Source: DASQZK01 sp963809925
GTDB taxonomy: Bacteria > Bacteroidota > Bacteroidia > Bacteroidales > GCA-2748055
Assembly: GCA_963809925.1 (NCBI GenBank)
Contig: CAWELH010000006.1
Span: forward strand, 431,301-495,300
Direction of reading: 5' to 3'
DNA length: 64,000 nucleotides
Positions 18,916 to 28,365 of the stretch are shown here, piece by piece. Numbering within the stretch: the first letter of the stretch is position 1; every line of letters starts with the position of its first letter. The translations under genes and the position numbers were made by a program. The notes under the pieces are model-generated. The model made no database searches. It saw nothing but the letters and a program-made list of their open reading frames with translations, and was not told the origin of the DNA.

Positions 18916-20397
18916 ATGAAAAAACCCGAACAGGCCGGCATGTCAAGAAGGCGATTTATTGCCGCTTCTGCAACAGCCGCAGCCGGATTAACCATTCTTC
19001 CAAGTGGAGTTATCAGCGCAAAAGGAAGAGTTGCACCAAGTGACAAATTAAACATTGCCGGAATTGGTATCGGCGGTATGGGCCATTCTAATATCAATAA
19101 CCTGAAATCACAGAATATTGTTGCTCTCTGCGATGTAGACTGGGCTTATGCAGATGAAGCTTTCAAGGATTTCCCGGGTGCAAAGAAATACAAAGACTTC
19201 CGCAAAATGTTTGATGATATGGCCAGCGGTATCGATGCCGTTGTTGTTGCCACACCTGATCATACTCATGCCGTGGCTGCCATGACAGCCATGTCACTCG
19301 GCAAACATGTATACGTTCAAAAACCCCTGACACATAGTGTGTATGAATCCAGGATGCTCAGACTCAAAGCCAAAGAATACAAAGTGGCCACCCAGATGGG
19401 TAACCAGGGAAACTCTGGTGAAGGTGTGAGAACAATGTGTGAATGGCTCTGGGATGGTGCTATCGGTACTGTAGAAAGAGTACACTCATGGACGAACAGG
19501 CCAATATGGCCCCAGGGTTTGGAAAGACCTGAAAAAGGTATGTGGGTTCCTGAAACCCTCAACTGGGATCTGTTTATCGGACCCGCCAAAATGAGACCGT
19601 ACCACGAGGCTTATACACCTTGGAACTGGCGTGGCTGGTGGGACTTTGGAACCGGAGCTCTCGGCGATATGGCAAACCATATTCTCGACCCGGTATTCAT
19701 GGGTCTTAAACTTGGATCACCGGTGGCTGTGCAGGCATCATCGAGCCAGTTCAATACCGAAAGTGCTCCCCAGTCTGAAATGGTTCATTACTACTTCCCT
19801 GAGCGTGATAAATTCATGAAACTTAAGATGCCTGCTGTACATGTCACATGGTACGATGGCGGTATGATGCCGGAAAGAATACCCGAATTGAATGAAGGCG
19901 AACTGATGGGTGACTGGAATGGCGGAGTTGTCTTCGAAGGCTCGAAAGGTAAGATCATGTGCGGCTGCTACGGTGCAAATCCACGCCTCTGGGTAGGTGG
20001 TAAAGAAGCCACCAAAGAGTACGTTGCACCCAAAGTTTTGCGCAGGGTAGAAACAAGCCATGAACTGGATTGGGTACGTGCTGCAAAGGAAAGTCCTGAA
20101 AGCAGGGTAGAAACCAGCTCCAACTTCAACTATTCAGGTCCCCTCAACGAAATGGTCGTTATGGGTAACCTGGCTGTACGCCTGCAGGATCTCAAACGTG
20201 TACTGAAATGGGACGGTGAAGGCATGAAATTCACCAATATCAATGATAACGACGAGGTGTCCATCGTGAAATCCGATACTTTTACCGTACATAATGGTCA
20301 CCCAACCTTCGATACCAAACACGAAACCATCAACGCCAAGGCATTCGCAGAAGAATTGATTAAACATACCTACCGCGATGGCTGGAAATTGATGTAA
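18916..20397 (+). CDS. Tat-exported Gfo/Idh/MocA family oxidoreductase
   Basis: The N-terminus has a twin-arginine signal (SRRRFIAAS followed by a hydrophobic, Ala-rich stretch and ISAKG), so the folded, cofactor-loaded protein should be exported to the periplasm. The Rossmann fold starts at LNIAGIGIGGMGHSNI (~45-60). The VVVATPDHTHAV and KHVYVQKPLTHS blocks are typical; the latter Lys is the catalytic residue of the family. The C-terminal ~250 residues match the bacterial-type Gfo/Idh C-domain (WNLFIGPAK-like NWDLFIGPAK, YTPWNWRGWWDFGTGALGDM). Members oxidise or epimerise sugars and related ketones with NAD(P); the substrate cannot be read from sequence. It is a single-gene unit with its own terminator. 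Confidence 0.9.
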   Translation: MKKPEQAGMSRRRFIAASATAAAGLTILPSGVISAKGRVAPSDKLNIAGIGIGGMGHSNINNLKSQNIVALCDVDWAYADEAFKDFPGAKKYKDFRKMFDDMASGIDAVVVATPDHTHAVAAMTAMSLGKHVYVQKPLTHSVYESRMLRLKAKEYKVATQMGNQGNSGEGVRTMCEWLWDGAIGTVERVHSWTNRPIWPQGLERPEKGMWVPETLNWDLFIGPAKMRPYHEAYTPWNWRGWWDFGTGALGDMANHILDPVFMGLKLGSPVAVQASSSQFNTESAPQSEMVHYYFPERDKFMKLKMPAVHVTWYDGGMMPERIPELNEGELMGDWNGGVVFEGSKGKIMCGCYGANPRLWVGGKEATKEYVAPKVLRRVETSHELDWVRAAKESPESRVETSSNFNYSGPLNEMVVMGNLAVRLQDLKRVLKWDGEGMKFTNINDNDEVSIVKSDTFTVHNGHPTFDTKHETINAKAFAEELIKHTYRDGWKLM

Positions 20398-20424
20398 AGA
20401 GAATAGTAAATGATATTTTGATTG

Positions 20425-20457
20425 AAGAGACGTCCATTTGGGCGTCTCTTCTTTTTT
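20425..20457 (+). terminator. Rho-independent terminator
   Basis: AAGAGACG (20425-20432) pairs with CGTCTCTT (20443-20450), extended by inner G-C pairs, followed by CTTTTTT. It lies between two convergent genes; the T-run fits the + strand gene. Confidence 0.85.
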
Positions 20458-20460
20458 GGT

Positions 20461-22236
20461 TCAATCCCTGAACAGTACCTGGATGCTGTAATTGTTTTCC
20501 TTTGTCACGGCAGAATCCATCAGATGATTCACCGGTCGGAGAATATAAGGTGTTACTCCGGCCATAAATTGATTTTCACCTGTAGGGCTGATGGGCGTAT
20601 TTGACGGCAGTGAGATTTCATCCGCACCCGGATGTCCGAGCATCAGCGGACCGTGCCAGAAGCTGTGATAACCCTTGATGCTGTTCACATTGCGGTTCGA
20701 AACTGCCTCATCCATCAAATCAAAACCCAGCAATATATGATCACCCTTTTTCCACTGTCGCTGTAAAGAGAGAAAGCCGTTTCGGATATCACCACTGATT
20801 ATCTCACCATTAATTTTCACGAACGGATGTGAGATCCAGGCAGGGATAAACAGGCTCAATGTAACATCTTCGTTCAGCCGGGATTCATCGATCTGAAAGA
20901 CCACGGTGGTATCATAAGGGTAATTGGTAATTTGGCTGACACTGAGGCTTCCTGCAGGGAGATCAAATTCAGCAGTGCCGGCATGAAAATCGGGTACAAA
21001 AACGGTGTTGCCCTGTGTAAAATAGCTGTACTCAATTGCTCTGGCCAGTCCTTCTCCACCCCTCATAGTACAGCACCAGTGCGATTCGGTTACAGAGACG
21101 GTTAGGAATGGGTCGGCCGTCGAATCGGAATACGGCCCGTGATTCCCCAGGCAGCTGTTGCAGCCGAAGCCGCCGTTGTAACGTTGTTCGAATCCGATGC
21201 CGTTATACCACATCTTCTGGGCATCGGCCAGGTATACTGATTTCCCGGTGTACTGCCAAAGTTGGACGGAAAGGATGTATGCGTCGACAACTGCACAGGG
21301 TTCTGTCCATAGCGGCCGACCGAACCAGTTGTAGTTTTCAAAGTTCTCCGTCATACCCTGCTCCCGGTAAATGCGGTACCTTCTTTCCGCAGCATTCAGA
21401 ACGGCCGTATCCCCGCTTATTGAATAATACCTCACCAGTCCCCTCAATGCGGTAAGTGTGGAATGAGTTTGTGCTTTGATGCCCACAAGGTCGATCTGAA
21501 TGAAGCGGTCGATCATTTCCCTGGAAATCTCCTTCAGCTCCGGTGTGCCGAGAATGGCATACGCCTGGATCACTCCGTCCATAAAGATGAAGTCGCAGCC
21601 AATATCGGAAGACAGGATCCAGTTGCCCAGGCTGTTTTGCGAGGTTCCCATATAGCCCCCGGCATCCTTACGACTTGCCGGATCGATGGGATAAAGGCTA
21701 TGTTCTCCTTTCGTTGGAAGAACCAGTGAATCGACCATGGTGGTGATCATTTTCAGGACGGCTGAATCTTTTGTCATCAGGTAATACTCGCAGAGTCCGC
21801 GTAATGTCCATCCATGGCCGGAGAGCTGCTGTTCGTTGATCATGCTGCCATAGTCGTGACCGAAGTACCCTTTCCCATTCATATGAGCCGGGAAGTCTTT
21901 GACAATGGCGTTAAGGTACTCTGCCGGACGTCCGGTAGCCTCCTGCAGCAGGGTTTGCCCGAGTACGAGCCTCCCGGGAACATCACCAGGCCAGTCTGTC
22001 TGATGGTATTCCGGACTGGGGATCACGTATATACTATCGGGCAGGTAGCGTCCGCGCTCCAGTCGCATGAAATTTGCCATGGCACGTTTACCGAGGCGTG
22101 AATCTCTGTCAACAGTGACCTTCCCGAAGGCGACAGGTTGTGGCGCCAGTTGAGGATTGTTGGTCCAGCTTTTATTGTTGCTGCACGATGTGATAATGAG
22201 CAGGAGCAGACTGAGAAATGAGACAGCTTTATTCAT
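20461..22236 (-). CDS. GH127/GH146-like (DUF1680) beta-L-arabinofuranosidase-type lipoprotein
   Basis: A lipoprotein signal peptide (FLSLLLLIITSC, Cys18) anchors the mature protein in the envelope. The body (591 residues) looks like the (alpha/alpha)6 barrel plus beta-sandwich of family GH127 and its relatives. The zinc/nucleophile set of characterised GH127 enzymes is Glu-x-Cys and a Cys-Cys pair. Here Glu312 and Cys314 (WTEPCAVVDA) and Cys388-Cys389 (SHWCCTMRGGEG) match it, so an active retaining Cys-glycosidase is plausible. The region GWTLRGLCEYYLMTKD is another conserved barrel helix. Substrates in the family are L-arabinofuranosides of plant glycans. It is transcribed convergently with the Gfo/Idh gene and divergently from a T9SS protein. 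Confidence 0.75.
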   Translation of the reverse strand: MNKAVSFLSLLLLIITSCSNNKSWTNNPQLAPQPVAFGKVTVDRDSRLGKRAMANFMRLERGRYLPDSIYVIPSPEYHQTDWPGDVPGRLVLGQTLLQEATGRPAEYLNAIVKDFPAHMNGKGYFGHDYGSMINEQQLSGHGWTLRGLCEYYLMTKDSAVLKMITTMVDSLVLPTKGEHSLYPIDPASRKDAGGYMGTSQNSLGNWILSSDIGCDFIFMDGVIQAYAILGTPELKEISREMIDRFIQIDLVGIKAQTHSTLTALRGLVRYYSISGDTAVLNAAERRYRIYREQGMTENFENYNWFGRPLWTEPCAVVDAYILSVQLWQYTGKSVYLADAQKMWYNGIGFEQRYNGGFGCNSCLGNHGPYSDSTADPFLTVSVTESHWCCTMRGGEGLARAIEYSYFTQGNTVFVPDFHAGTAEFDLPAGSLSVSQITNYPYDTTVVFQIDESRLNEDVTLSLFIPAWISHPFVKINGEIISGDIRNGFLSLQRQWKKGDHILLGFDLMDEAVSNRNVNSIKGYHSFWHGPLMLGHPGADEISLPSNTPISPTGENQFMAGVTPYILRPVNHLMDSAVTKENNYSIQVLFRD

Positions 22237-22454
22237 GGATAACGTTTCTTTTATTTGGACAGAATAAGCAAAAATACTCGAATTATGGTTAGAATGCTTT
22301 TTTACAAGTGAAATCTCCCGCTCTGTATCAGAAAGATCTCAAAACACTTTGGGTAAATCGTTGTAAATTAGAAAATTTCATACTAGTTTTAACGTATATA
22401 TTCTTGTATTAACCGCTGCTGACGTTGTGACGGGTGAAAAACAACCGAACTCCC

Positions 22455-23429
22455 ATGTCTTTGAAAAAAATTATTGTCTCATGCCTTTTTTGTATTCTTT
22501 ACATTAATACCTATTCGCAATTTTGGCATGACCGGAAGATTTTAAATGATGATACCATTACCTTTGAAATTCCCTGTTCATTTCTAAAACCGGGGACTGC
22601 AGAGGATGATATCTGGCTAATCGGTGAACCCGGAAAAACATTTTTTAATTCTGCTTATTCCGGTGATAAAGCAATCATGACTGGTATAGCAGGATCCTAT
22701 CCGGTAAATAACCACTCATGGTTCGATATCGTCCTCGAAGAATTTAAACCGGAATGGTTTTTCGATGAATTTCCTTATGATGTATATGTTGAATTCCATC
22801 ATAAATTAGATACCGACAGCCTGCATGACGGTGGATACATCACCGTCTCCTATGACCAGGGAGAAACCTGGATGAACATCATTGAGGATACAATCTATCC
22901 TGAGGCGAAACCCGAATGGGAAAACGGTAACTTATATTCCAGGGATGACGTACTTTTTAACGGGGAAAAAGGCTTCTCTGGCCGATCGGAAGGTTGGGAG
23001 ACAGTCTGGTTTGCATGGCATTATATTCCGGTAAAGAAAGCAGCCGTTGCTGAAGGCGTAAATTCCATGATCATACGTTTCAATTTTATCAGTGACGATA
23101 TCAATAACAACAAAGAAGGCTGGCTCATAGACAACATCAGGCTTTTTTCGATTGATCTGGGGAGTGGTATCCCAAATCGAAAGATCAGGGAGGCTGTACG
23201 AATTTATCCCAATCCGGTTAATCATAGCACTGTCATTGATCTGAATACCCGGCACCATGAAGTCACCATAAGTCTTGTAGATGTTACCGGCAGGTTGATG
23301 TATACCATGAAATATACCAATACAGGTTTGATCCCGCTCGATACGGAAAGGTTATCCAAAGGCATTTACTTTGTGAGGATCGGTTTGGATACGTCCGGTA
23401 CAGAGACTCACAAAATAGTTGTGGAGTAG
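22455..23429 (+). CDS. Secreted protein of unknown function with T9SS sorting domain
   Basis: The ATG at 22455 gives a clean signal peptide (SLKKIIVSCLFCILYINTYSQ); an in-frame GTG at 22434 would add seven polar residues and is less likely. Residues ~25-235 form a beta-rich, possibly jelly-roll (MAM-like) domain: YVEFHHKLDTDSLHDGGYIT, SYDQGETWMNI and a final EGWLIDNIRLF strand. The strings SYDQGETW and WLIDNI are typical of extracellular ligand-binding modules in this phylum. The C-terminal ~80 residues are a T9SS type A domain (VRIYPNPVNHS, DVTGRLMY, LSKGIYFVRI). No enzyme signature is seen. Length is 324 residues. Confidence 0.8.
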   Translation: MSLKKIIVSCLFCILYINTYSQFWHDRKILNDDTITFEIPCSFLKPGTAEDDIWLIGEPGKTFFNSAYSGDKAIMTGIAGSYPVNNHSWFDIVLEEFKPEWFFDEFPYDVYVEFHHKLDTDSLHDGGYITVSYDQGETWMNIIEDTIYPEAKPEWENGNLYSRDDVLFNGEKGFSGRSEGWETVWFAWHYIPVKKAAVAEGVNSMIIRFNFISDDINNNKEGWLIDNIRLFSIDLGSGIPNRKIREAVRIYPNPVNHSTVIDLNTRHHEVTISLVDVTGRLMYTMKYTNTGLIPLDTERLSKGIYFVRIGLDTSGTETHKIVVE

Positions 23430-23762
23430 CCGGAAATTCCTCAAACTATATCCGCCATATACTTCTTTTGTCCGTATTTCTGTGCGATGGCCTGTCTTTC
23501 CTTCTCTCCAGTGAGAGCATGTACATTTTCCAGCCCGGACAGAAATTGATATGCCAGCGCCAGAACCTCCGGCGAAGGATTTGGGTTATAAAATGAGAGT
23601 TTACTATGGGAGGAAAATGAACAGGTTGAATAAACGTTTAGGCATTAAAATGCTTATATTTAATGTTGTAAATATTTTTCACCTGGATCGGCTCCGGTGA
23701 AATGCTCTTGCAACTTTTGTTATTCTAATAATCAATATTACCGGAATCTTACGCTGTGAGTC
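23430..23762. other. 333-bp gene-free stretch with a possible minus-strand remnant
   Basis: On the minus strand, ending with TGA at 23441, an open stretch of about 55 codons reads ...NPSPEVLALAYQFL and ...GEKERQAIAQKYGQ, with protein-like composition but no start and no recognised family. It could be the tail of a decayed gene. The rest is AT-rich and presumably carries the GH172 promoter. Confidence 0.25.
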
Positions 23763-26060
23763 ATGAAAATATACAGACAGAATAGCCCGTTAGGTTATAG
23801 ATTTACAACTACCCTGCTTGCTGTTTTTATCCTTTCTTCCGCATATGGTCAGGACTTGTTCCAATCCGCCACACCCCCTGTTTTTCCCCGGGGTGAGGAT
23901 GCTTTCATACGATGGGACAAGCTGCCATATTTACGTCTGGGAGTAAGAGGATATATGGCGAGTACCTATGACAGATGCGGGAATAATCAGACTGCAGACG
24001 CAAGTCATTTTCTTTACCAGGAAAATGATAGCTTTAATGTAGCGCTGGATATTAAAGGTCCGGGGATATTGTATTTCATTCGTACAAATCATTTTCACGG
24101 TAGTCCCTGGCACTATGAGATCGATGGGCAGGACCTGATTGTGAGTGAAACAGCGACGAAAAATCCGGTGGGGGCCGATACTGCCTTTGAATCAACAGCC
24201 TTCATCCCTGCTGATCTCTTCCCTTTTCCCCTGGTATGGACCTGGACCACAACAAAGGGTGCCGACCTGATGTGGAGACCTGTTGAATTTAATCAACGAT
24301 TACGTATCGCCTATTCCAGGACATTTTATGGAACGGGGTATTATATCTTCCACAAGTTTCCATACGAACCGGAAGATGACAAAAAAACATCCTTACCTGT
24401 TCCCCCAAGAAAGGAAACCCTTGAATTACTTGAATATGCAGGCAAGGACCAGGTTACTGCAGAGGTTCAGAAAAACGTCTATAAAGGGGAATTGAATTTA
24501 AAGCCTTTTGAGAAGGTGCAGATGGCAGAATTAAATTCCGGACCGGCCATGATCCGCTCTATTGGCTTTTCTTTTCCGCGTTCCATGGATAAGGACTTTG
24601 GAAGATGCCGGCTGAGAATAACCTGGGATCATCGCTGGAACGAATCTGTGAATGTACCGGTTGATCTTTTCTTCGGTACAGGTTTACTTCATAATCCTGA
24701 AAATAAGGAATACCTGGTGAAAGGTCTTCCATTGGTTGTACGGTATGATAAAGACCGTGTATATCTGGATTGCTACTGGCCGATGCCTTTTTTCAGTAAT
24801 GCGCAGCTGGAGATCACGGAGATGAATGGGAAAAGTATTAATAACATTCTCTGGAACATTGTTTCCGTTCCGTACACCGGGCCAATAAACCATGTAACCT
24901 ATTTTCATGCAACGTATACGAACCATGAAAATCCGGAAGCCGGCCAGGATTTGACCTTTCTGGACACCGAAAGGGCAGAGGGCGGCGGATCGTGGAGCGG
25001 TCAGGTTGTGGGGATGAGCTGGATATTTTCGGAAAACGGCGTTCTGCAGACGCTTGAAGGTGACCCGAGGATTTACCTGGATGATAGTAAATCACCCCAG
25101 GGTCAGGGTACCGGTACGGAAGAATGGGGTGGCGGAGGCGATTACTGGGGCGGGCGTAACATGACCATTCCCCTTGCAGGTCACCCCGTCGGAAAATCTT
25201 CCAAAGAAGCCTCAGATCAGCTGGAAAAGGTCAATTCAGCCTATCGATTCCTGATCACCGATTATTTCCCTTTCGGCAAAAGGGCCGTTGTTAACCTAGA
25301 GCATGGCGGGATGAATACGTATCCGGAACATTACTCCGGCGTAGTGTATTGGTATGGTATTGATGCTCCATCACTGATTCTTACTGATCAACTCGCTGTA
25401 TTCAACAGGATGGACAGGATCAGGCACAGATACACATCCCTTTCCGAAGAAGAACCATATGCCCTCATTTCCAGATATAACCAGGGACCTGACCACGATT
25501 ACACCGACTGGGCCCATCCGTCATCACTTCAGAAGGAATCGTACGGGGCGAAAATGTATTTTCCGGCCGAACGCGATTCGGTGGTGAATCTGACCGGCGT
25601 TGCGCAATTCAGGATAAAACTGCGCAACGATAATCATGGATTGCTCATCAGACGAAAATTCGACTATCAATACCCCAACCAGGAAGCCAGCGTGTATGTC
25701 AAATCAGTACACGATACTGTCTGGCACTATGCCGGTCTGTGGTATTCGGCTGGAAGCAACACAATCGTACACAGCAGACCCGCGGGTCGTTCTTTCTCTG
25801 AAGCTGAACTGGCCCCGGCCGAACATCATATCATTACCTCCAACCGAAGGTGGATGGATGATGAATTCCTGGTATCGGAGCAACTGACCGGGGGTCAGGA
25901 TGAACTGGATATTAAACTCATCTTTAAACCCAATGAATTACCCTTGTTTCCGGGGCAGGATTTTCCATATCCTCCAAAATGGAGTGCCTCCAGGTACCGG
26001 GTCTATTGTTACGTAATGCCATACCTGAAAAAGGAAAACATAGAAAGAATGAAGAGGTAA
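23763..26060 (+). CDS. GH172 (DUF2961) family glycoside hydrolase, secreted
   Basis: Residues 1-29 form a signal peptide ending in SAYGQ. The DUF2961/GH172 fold is recognised from ASTYDRCGNNQTADASHFLY (the SSYDR...N block) and LDIKGPGILYFIRTNHF. The active-site segment GQGTGTEEWGGGGDYWGG contains adjacent Glu453-Glu454, where the family has GTGTEDYF. Characterised members are alpha-D-arabinofuranosidases or difructose anhydride synthases working as oligomers. At 765 residues the protein is longer than minimal members; an extra ~180 residue C-terminal part (VYVKSVHDTVWHYAGLWY) looks like a second beta-sandwich. With the nearby GH127-like lipoprotein this suggests use of arabinofuranose-containing glycans. 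No T9SS domain is present. Confidence 0.85.
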   Translation: MKIYRQNSPLGYRFTTTLLAVFILSSAYGQDLFQSATPPVFPRGEDAFIRWDKLPYLRLGVRGYMASTYDRCGNNQTADASHFLYQENDSFNVALDIKGPGILYFIRTNHFHGSPWHYEIDGQDLIVSETATKNPVGADTAFESTAFIPADLFPFPLVWTWTTTKGADLMWRPVEFNQRLRIAYSRTFYGTGYYIFHKFPYEPEDDKKTSLPVPPRKETLELLEYAGKDQVTAEVQKNVYKGELNLKPFEKVQMAELNSGPAMIRSIGFSFPRSMDKDFGRCRLRITWDHRWNESVNVPVDLFFGTGLLHNPENKEYLVKGLPLVVRYDKDRVYLDCYWPMPFFSNAQLEITEMNGKSINNILWNIVSVPYTGPINHVTYFHATYTNHENPEAGQDLTFLDTERAEGGGSWSGQVVGMSWIFSENGVLQTLEGDPRIYLDDSKSPQGQGTGTEEWGGGGDYWGGRNMTIPLAGHPVGKSSKEASDQLEKVNSAYRFLITDYFPFGKRAVVNLEHGGMNTYPEHYSGVVYWYGIDAPSLILTDQLAVFNRMDRIRHRYTSLSEEEPYALISRYNQGPDHDYTDWAHPSSLQKESYGAKMYFPAERDSVVNLTGVAQFRIKLRNDNHGLLIRRKFDYQYPNQEASVYVKSVHDTVWHYAGLWYSAGSNTIVHSRPAGRSFSEAELAPAEHHIITSNRRWMDDEFLVSEQLTGGQDELDIKLIFKPNELPLFPGQDFPYPPKWSASRYRVYCYVMPYLKKENIERMKR

Positions 26061-26327
26061 AAATAAGCCGTTGCGTACGCGAAGTTGAATTATCGCCTGA
26101 ATATCAATCCAAAATATGTGACACAATTTTGGGGAGCGATATTAAACCCACGGTGTAAATGCATGAATTGATGACCCGATTCTTTTAATACATTCAGTTG
26201 TTCCGATCAGCCGTCCGATCCGCTAGCCCGACGCCGGTGCTTTCGCAAAACTTCCGGGGTAAATGACCTGTCTCTTCTGATCAATCGATCTTTGGCTGGT
26301 TCCGTTTGACCGGAATTTGCGAAAAGA

Positions 26328-26379
26328 TTTGTGAATGTAAAAGAAAATGGTAGCTTTGTAAGCAAATACTTACTTACAA
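26328..26379 (+). promoter_or_regulatory. Bacteroidota-type promoter overlapped by a TetR operator
   Basis: TTTG at 26328-26331, a 19-bp spacer, and TAGCTTTG at 26351-26358 match the Bacteroidota sigma consensus TTTG-N19-TAnnTTTG. Directly on the -7 element and start region lies the inverted repeat TTGTAAG (26356-26362) / CTTACAA (26373-26379), containing TACTTACTTA (26367-26376). The same 10-mer recurs before the next gene. The layout predicts autorepression of the TetR gene. Confidence 0.65.
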
Positions 26380-26381
26380 TT

Positions 26382-26972
26382 ATGGAACGCAAAACAACTG
26401 ACATTAGACAGGAGGAGATAAAACAAGCTGTTCTTGATATTATATATACCGATGGTTTGAAGAACCTTTCTACAAAGAACCTGGCAAAACGGATTGGAAT
26501 GAGTGAGGGTTCTATCTTTCGCCACTTTCCAACAAAGCAGGATATCATTCTTTCTATCATAAATGATGTTCAGACTGACTTTTTAGGACGATTGCGTAAT
26601 GCTTCGAACGCCAGGGGAGATGCGGAAACCCGTTTGAAAAATTTCATTTGTGCTACGATTGAATATCTAACGGCTAATAAAGGAATTACCATGCTTATAT
26701 TTTCTGAAGCATCACACAATAACGATGCGGCACTGAAAAGCCAGCTTCAGAGGATATTCAATAGTCAAAAAGAGCTTGTAAGCAAAATTATTCTTGATGG
26801 AATTACTGCCGGTACCTGGGACAATCAGATACCAGTTGAAAACCTTGCGATGCTCTATATGGGCATTCCGGTTTCACTTAATATAGAATTGATTCTCAGC
26901 GGGGGTGAGTTTCATACCGATAATTATTGCGACAGGATGATGCAATTAATGCTTAAAATCCTGAAGAAGTAA
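26382..26972 (+). CDS. TetR/AcrR family transcriptional regulator
   Basis: The ATG at 26382 (196 residues) is chosen over an upstream in-frame GTG at 26331, because that codon would lie within the promoter and operator. The N-terminal helix-turn-helix is clear: IKQAVLDIIYTDGLKNLSTK, NLAKRIGMSEGSIFRHFPTK, QDIILSII. The C-terminal ligand domain is unspecific. It sits just ahead of the porin/TSUP/FmdE genes in the same orientation, and a motif shared by its own promoter and the porin start suggests that it controls both. The inducer is unknown. Confidence 0.9.
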   Translation: MERKTTDIRQEEIKQAVLDIIYTDGLKNLSTKNLAKRIGMSEGSIFRHFPTKQDIILSIINDVQTDFLGRLRNASNARGDAETRLKNFICATIEYLTANKGITMLIFSEASHNNDAALKSQLQRIFNSQKELVSKIILDGITAGTWDNQIPVENLAMLYMGIPVSLNIELILSGGEFHTDNYCDRMMQLMLKILKK

Positions 26973-26992
26973 TTTTTTTTGCCCATAACAAT

Positions 26993-27007
26993 GTAAGTAC
27001 TTACTTA
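26993..27007 (+). promoter_or_regulatory. Second predicted TetR operator (palindrome GTAAGTACTTAC)
   Basis: A perfect 12-bp palindrome, GTAAGTACTTAC (26993-27004), extends to share TACTTACTTA (26998-27007) with the site before the TetR gene. It lies only 3 bp before the TTG start of the porin gene, so bound repressor would block elongation or ribosome access rather than a conventional promoter. Confidence 0.6.
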
Positions 27008-27010
27008 TAC

Positions 27011-28345
27011 TTGAAAAAAGCTATACCCATATTAATTCTGCTGATTGGCCTGGTAAAAGCCAATGCGCAAACCGAGAACATCAAAATTAAATTTGATTTG
27101 TCAGTACGTTACCGCTTCGAGATGTGGAATGGGATGAATGCCAAAAACTATAGTGATGGCAGTCCGACCGCTATTGGGAAACTCGATGACAAGACTCTTT
27201 ATCAACGGGTTATTACAGGCTTTACATTAAAGCCATCGAAAAAATTATGCATTAGTCTTCATTTGCAGGACTCACGTGCTTTTGGTTGGTCGCTCCAAAA
27301 TAGTCAGTACCCCGATCTATTCAAGATTCATAAGTCAGGTGCTCTTACGCCTTATTATACCATGAATCCAAATGAGGAGTTCTTTGAGATTTACGATGCT
27401 TATGTTGAATACGACCAATTGTTAAAAGATATATCAGTTAAGCTTGGCAGACAAAAAATATTTTATGGCGATTCAAGGATTTTTGGTCCGGGCGAATGGG
27501 GAAACACAGGGCGTTGGTCATGGGATGCATTAAAAGTTTCATATAAAAAGGGCGAAAATTTTATTGATGTTTTTGCAGGTGGAACCCAAATACATGATCC
27601 TCTAAAAATTTCGATCCCATTTATCAGGACTGAGTTTTGGGGCGGAGGAATATACGCACATATTACTCTACCTAAGGTAATGAGCATTGAACCATTTTAT
27701 GTCTTAAAAACTGAAGGATCTGCAGATTATATCAACACGCTTGAATTCACCAGGAATTGGTCGGGGGTAAGAATTTTTAATAACGATTTTCATCACTTTG
27801 TTTTAGATCTCACGGCAGTGAAAGAGTTTGGCAATGAGAACGGAAAAACGATAGATGCTTACGGCTTGTTCGCCAAGGCAGGATATCAATTCCATTATTT
27901 ACCGGGGAAACCCATTATCAGTATCAGGGAGACTTACGCGTCAGGTGGAAGGAAAACAGACGGGGCTATCCGCACATTTGAACCAGCATATGGAGCAAAC
28001 GATAAGTACTATGGATGGATGAACATTACATCGTGGTCAAATCTTGACGACCGCGAAATCGTGTTGGAATGGTTCCCTGTTAAAGGTATATGGGTTGAAA
28101 TGAAATACAACCGGTTTTATATCCCTGTTCCTGATGATGTAACACTTTTAAATACCATGAAGTTAGAACCAGGGAAGCATCATCTTGGTGATGAACTCGA
28201 TATTTTTATAAGGCATCAGGTTCTCAAACACTGGCAAGTGACCGGAGCATTTGGATATTTTATAACGGGCGAATTATCGCCTATACTTAATGAAGCTGCA
28301 AAGAATGCGGAATGGGTTGCTATGCAGGTGCTTTTCACTTTTTAA
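27011..28345 (+). CDS. Outer-membrane porin-like beta-barrel (alginate-export-like)
   Basis: Translation from the TTG at 27011 gives a good signal peptide (MKKAIPILILLIGLVKANAQ); no ATG or GTG occurs upstream in frame, and the next Met lies after the signal. The 444-residue product has alternating amphipathic strands and ends in an aromatic residue (VAMQVLFTF), the usual outer-membrane barrel ending. The RQKIFYGDSRIFGPGEWGN segment and overall pattern resemble alginate-export-type porins (AlgE-like), which pass anionic solutes. It is followed 20 bp later by a TSUP transporter, so the pair may move one solute across both membranes. Confidence 0.7.
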   Translation: MKKAIPILILLIGLVKANAQTENIKIKFDLSVRYRFEMWNGMNAKNYSDGSPTAIGKLDDKTLYQRVITGFTLKPSKKLCISLHLQDSRAFGWSLQNSQYPDLFKIHKSGALTPYYTMNPNEEFFEIYDAYVEYDQLLKDISVKLGRQKIFYGDSRIFGPGEWGNTGRWSWDALKVSYKKGENFIDVFAGGTQIHDPLKISIPFIRTEFWGGGIYAHITLPKVMSIEPFYVLKTEGSADYINTLEFTRNWSGVRIFNNDFHHFVLDLTAVKEFGNENGKTIDAYGLFAKAGYQFHYLPGKPIISIRETYASGGRKTDGAIRTFEPAYGANDKYYGWMNITSWSNLDDREIVLEWFPVKGIWVEMKYNRFYIPVPDDVTLLNTMKLEPGKHHLGDELDIFIRHQVLKHWQVTGAFGYFITGELSPILNEAAKNAEWVAMQVLFTF

Positions 28346-28365
28346 TACGTAAGCGATTTAAAAAT

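Noticed and set aside
26207..26560. 117-residue minus-strand ORF over the TetR start and its upstream region
   Set aside because: Most of it is antisense to the TetR coding sequence; the part over 26207-26330 (VLRKHRRRASGSDG) matches no family I know and may be chance.
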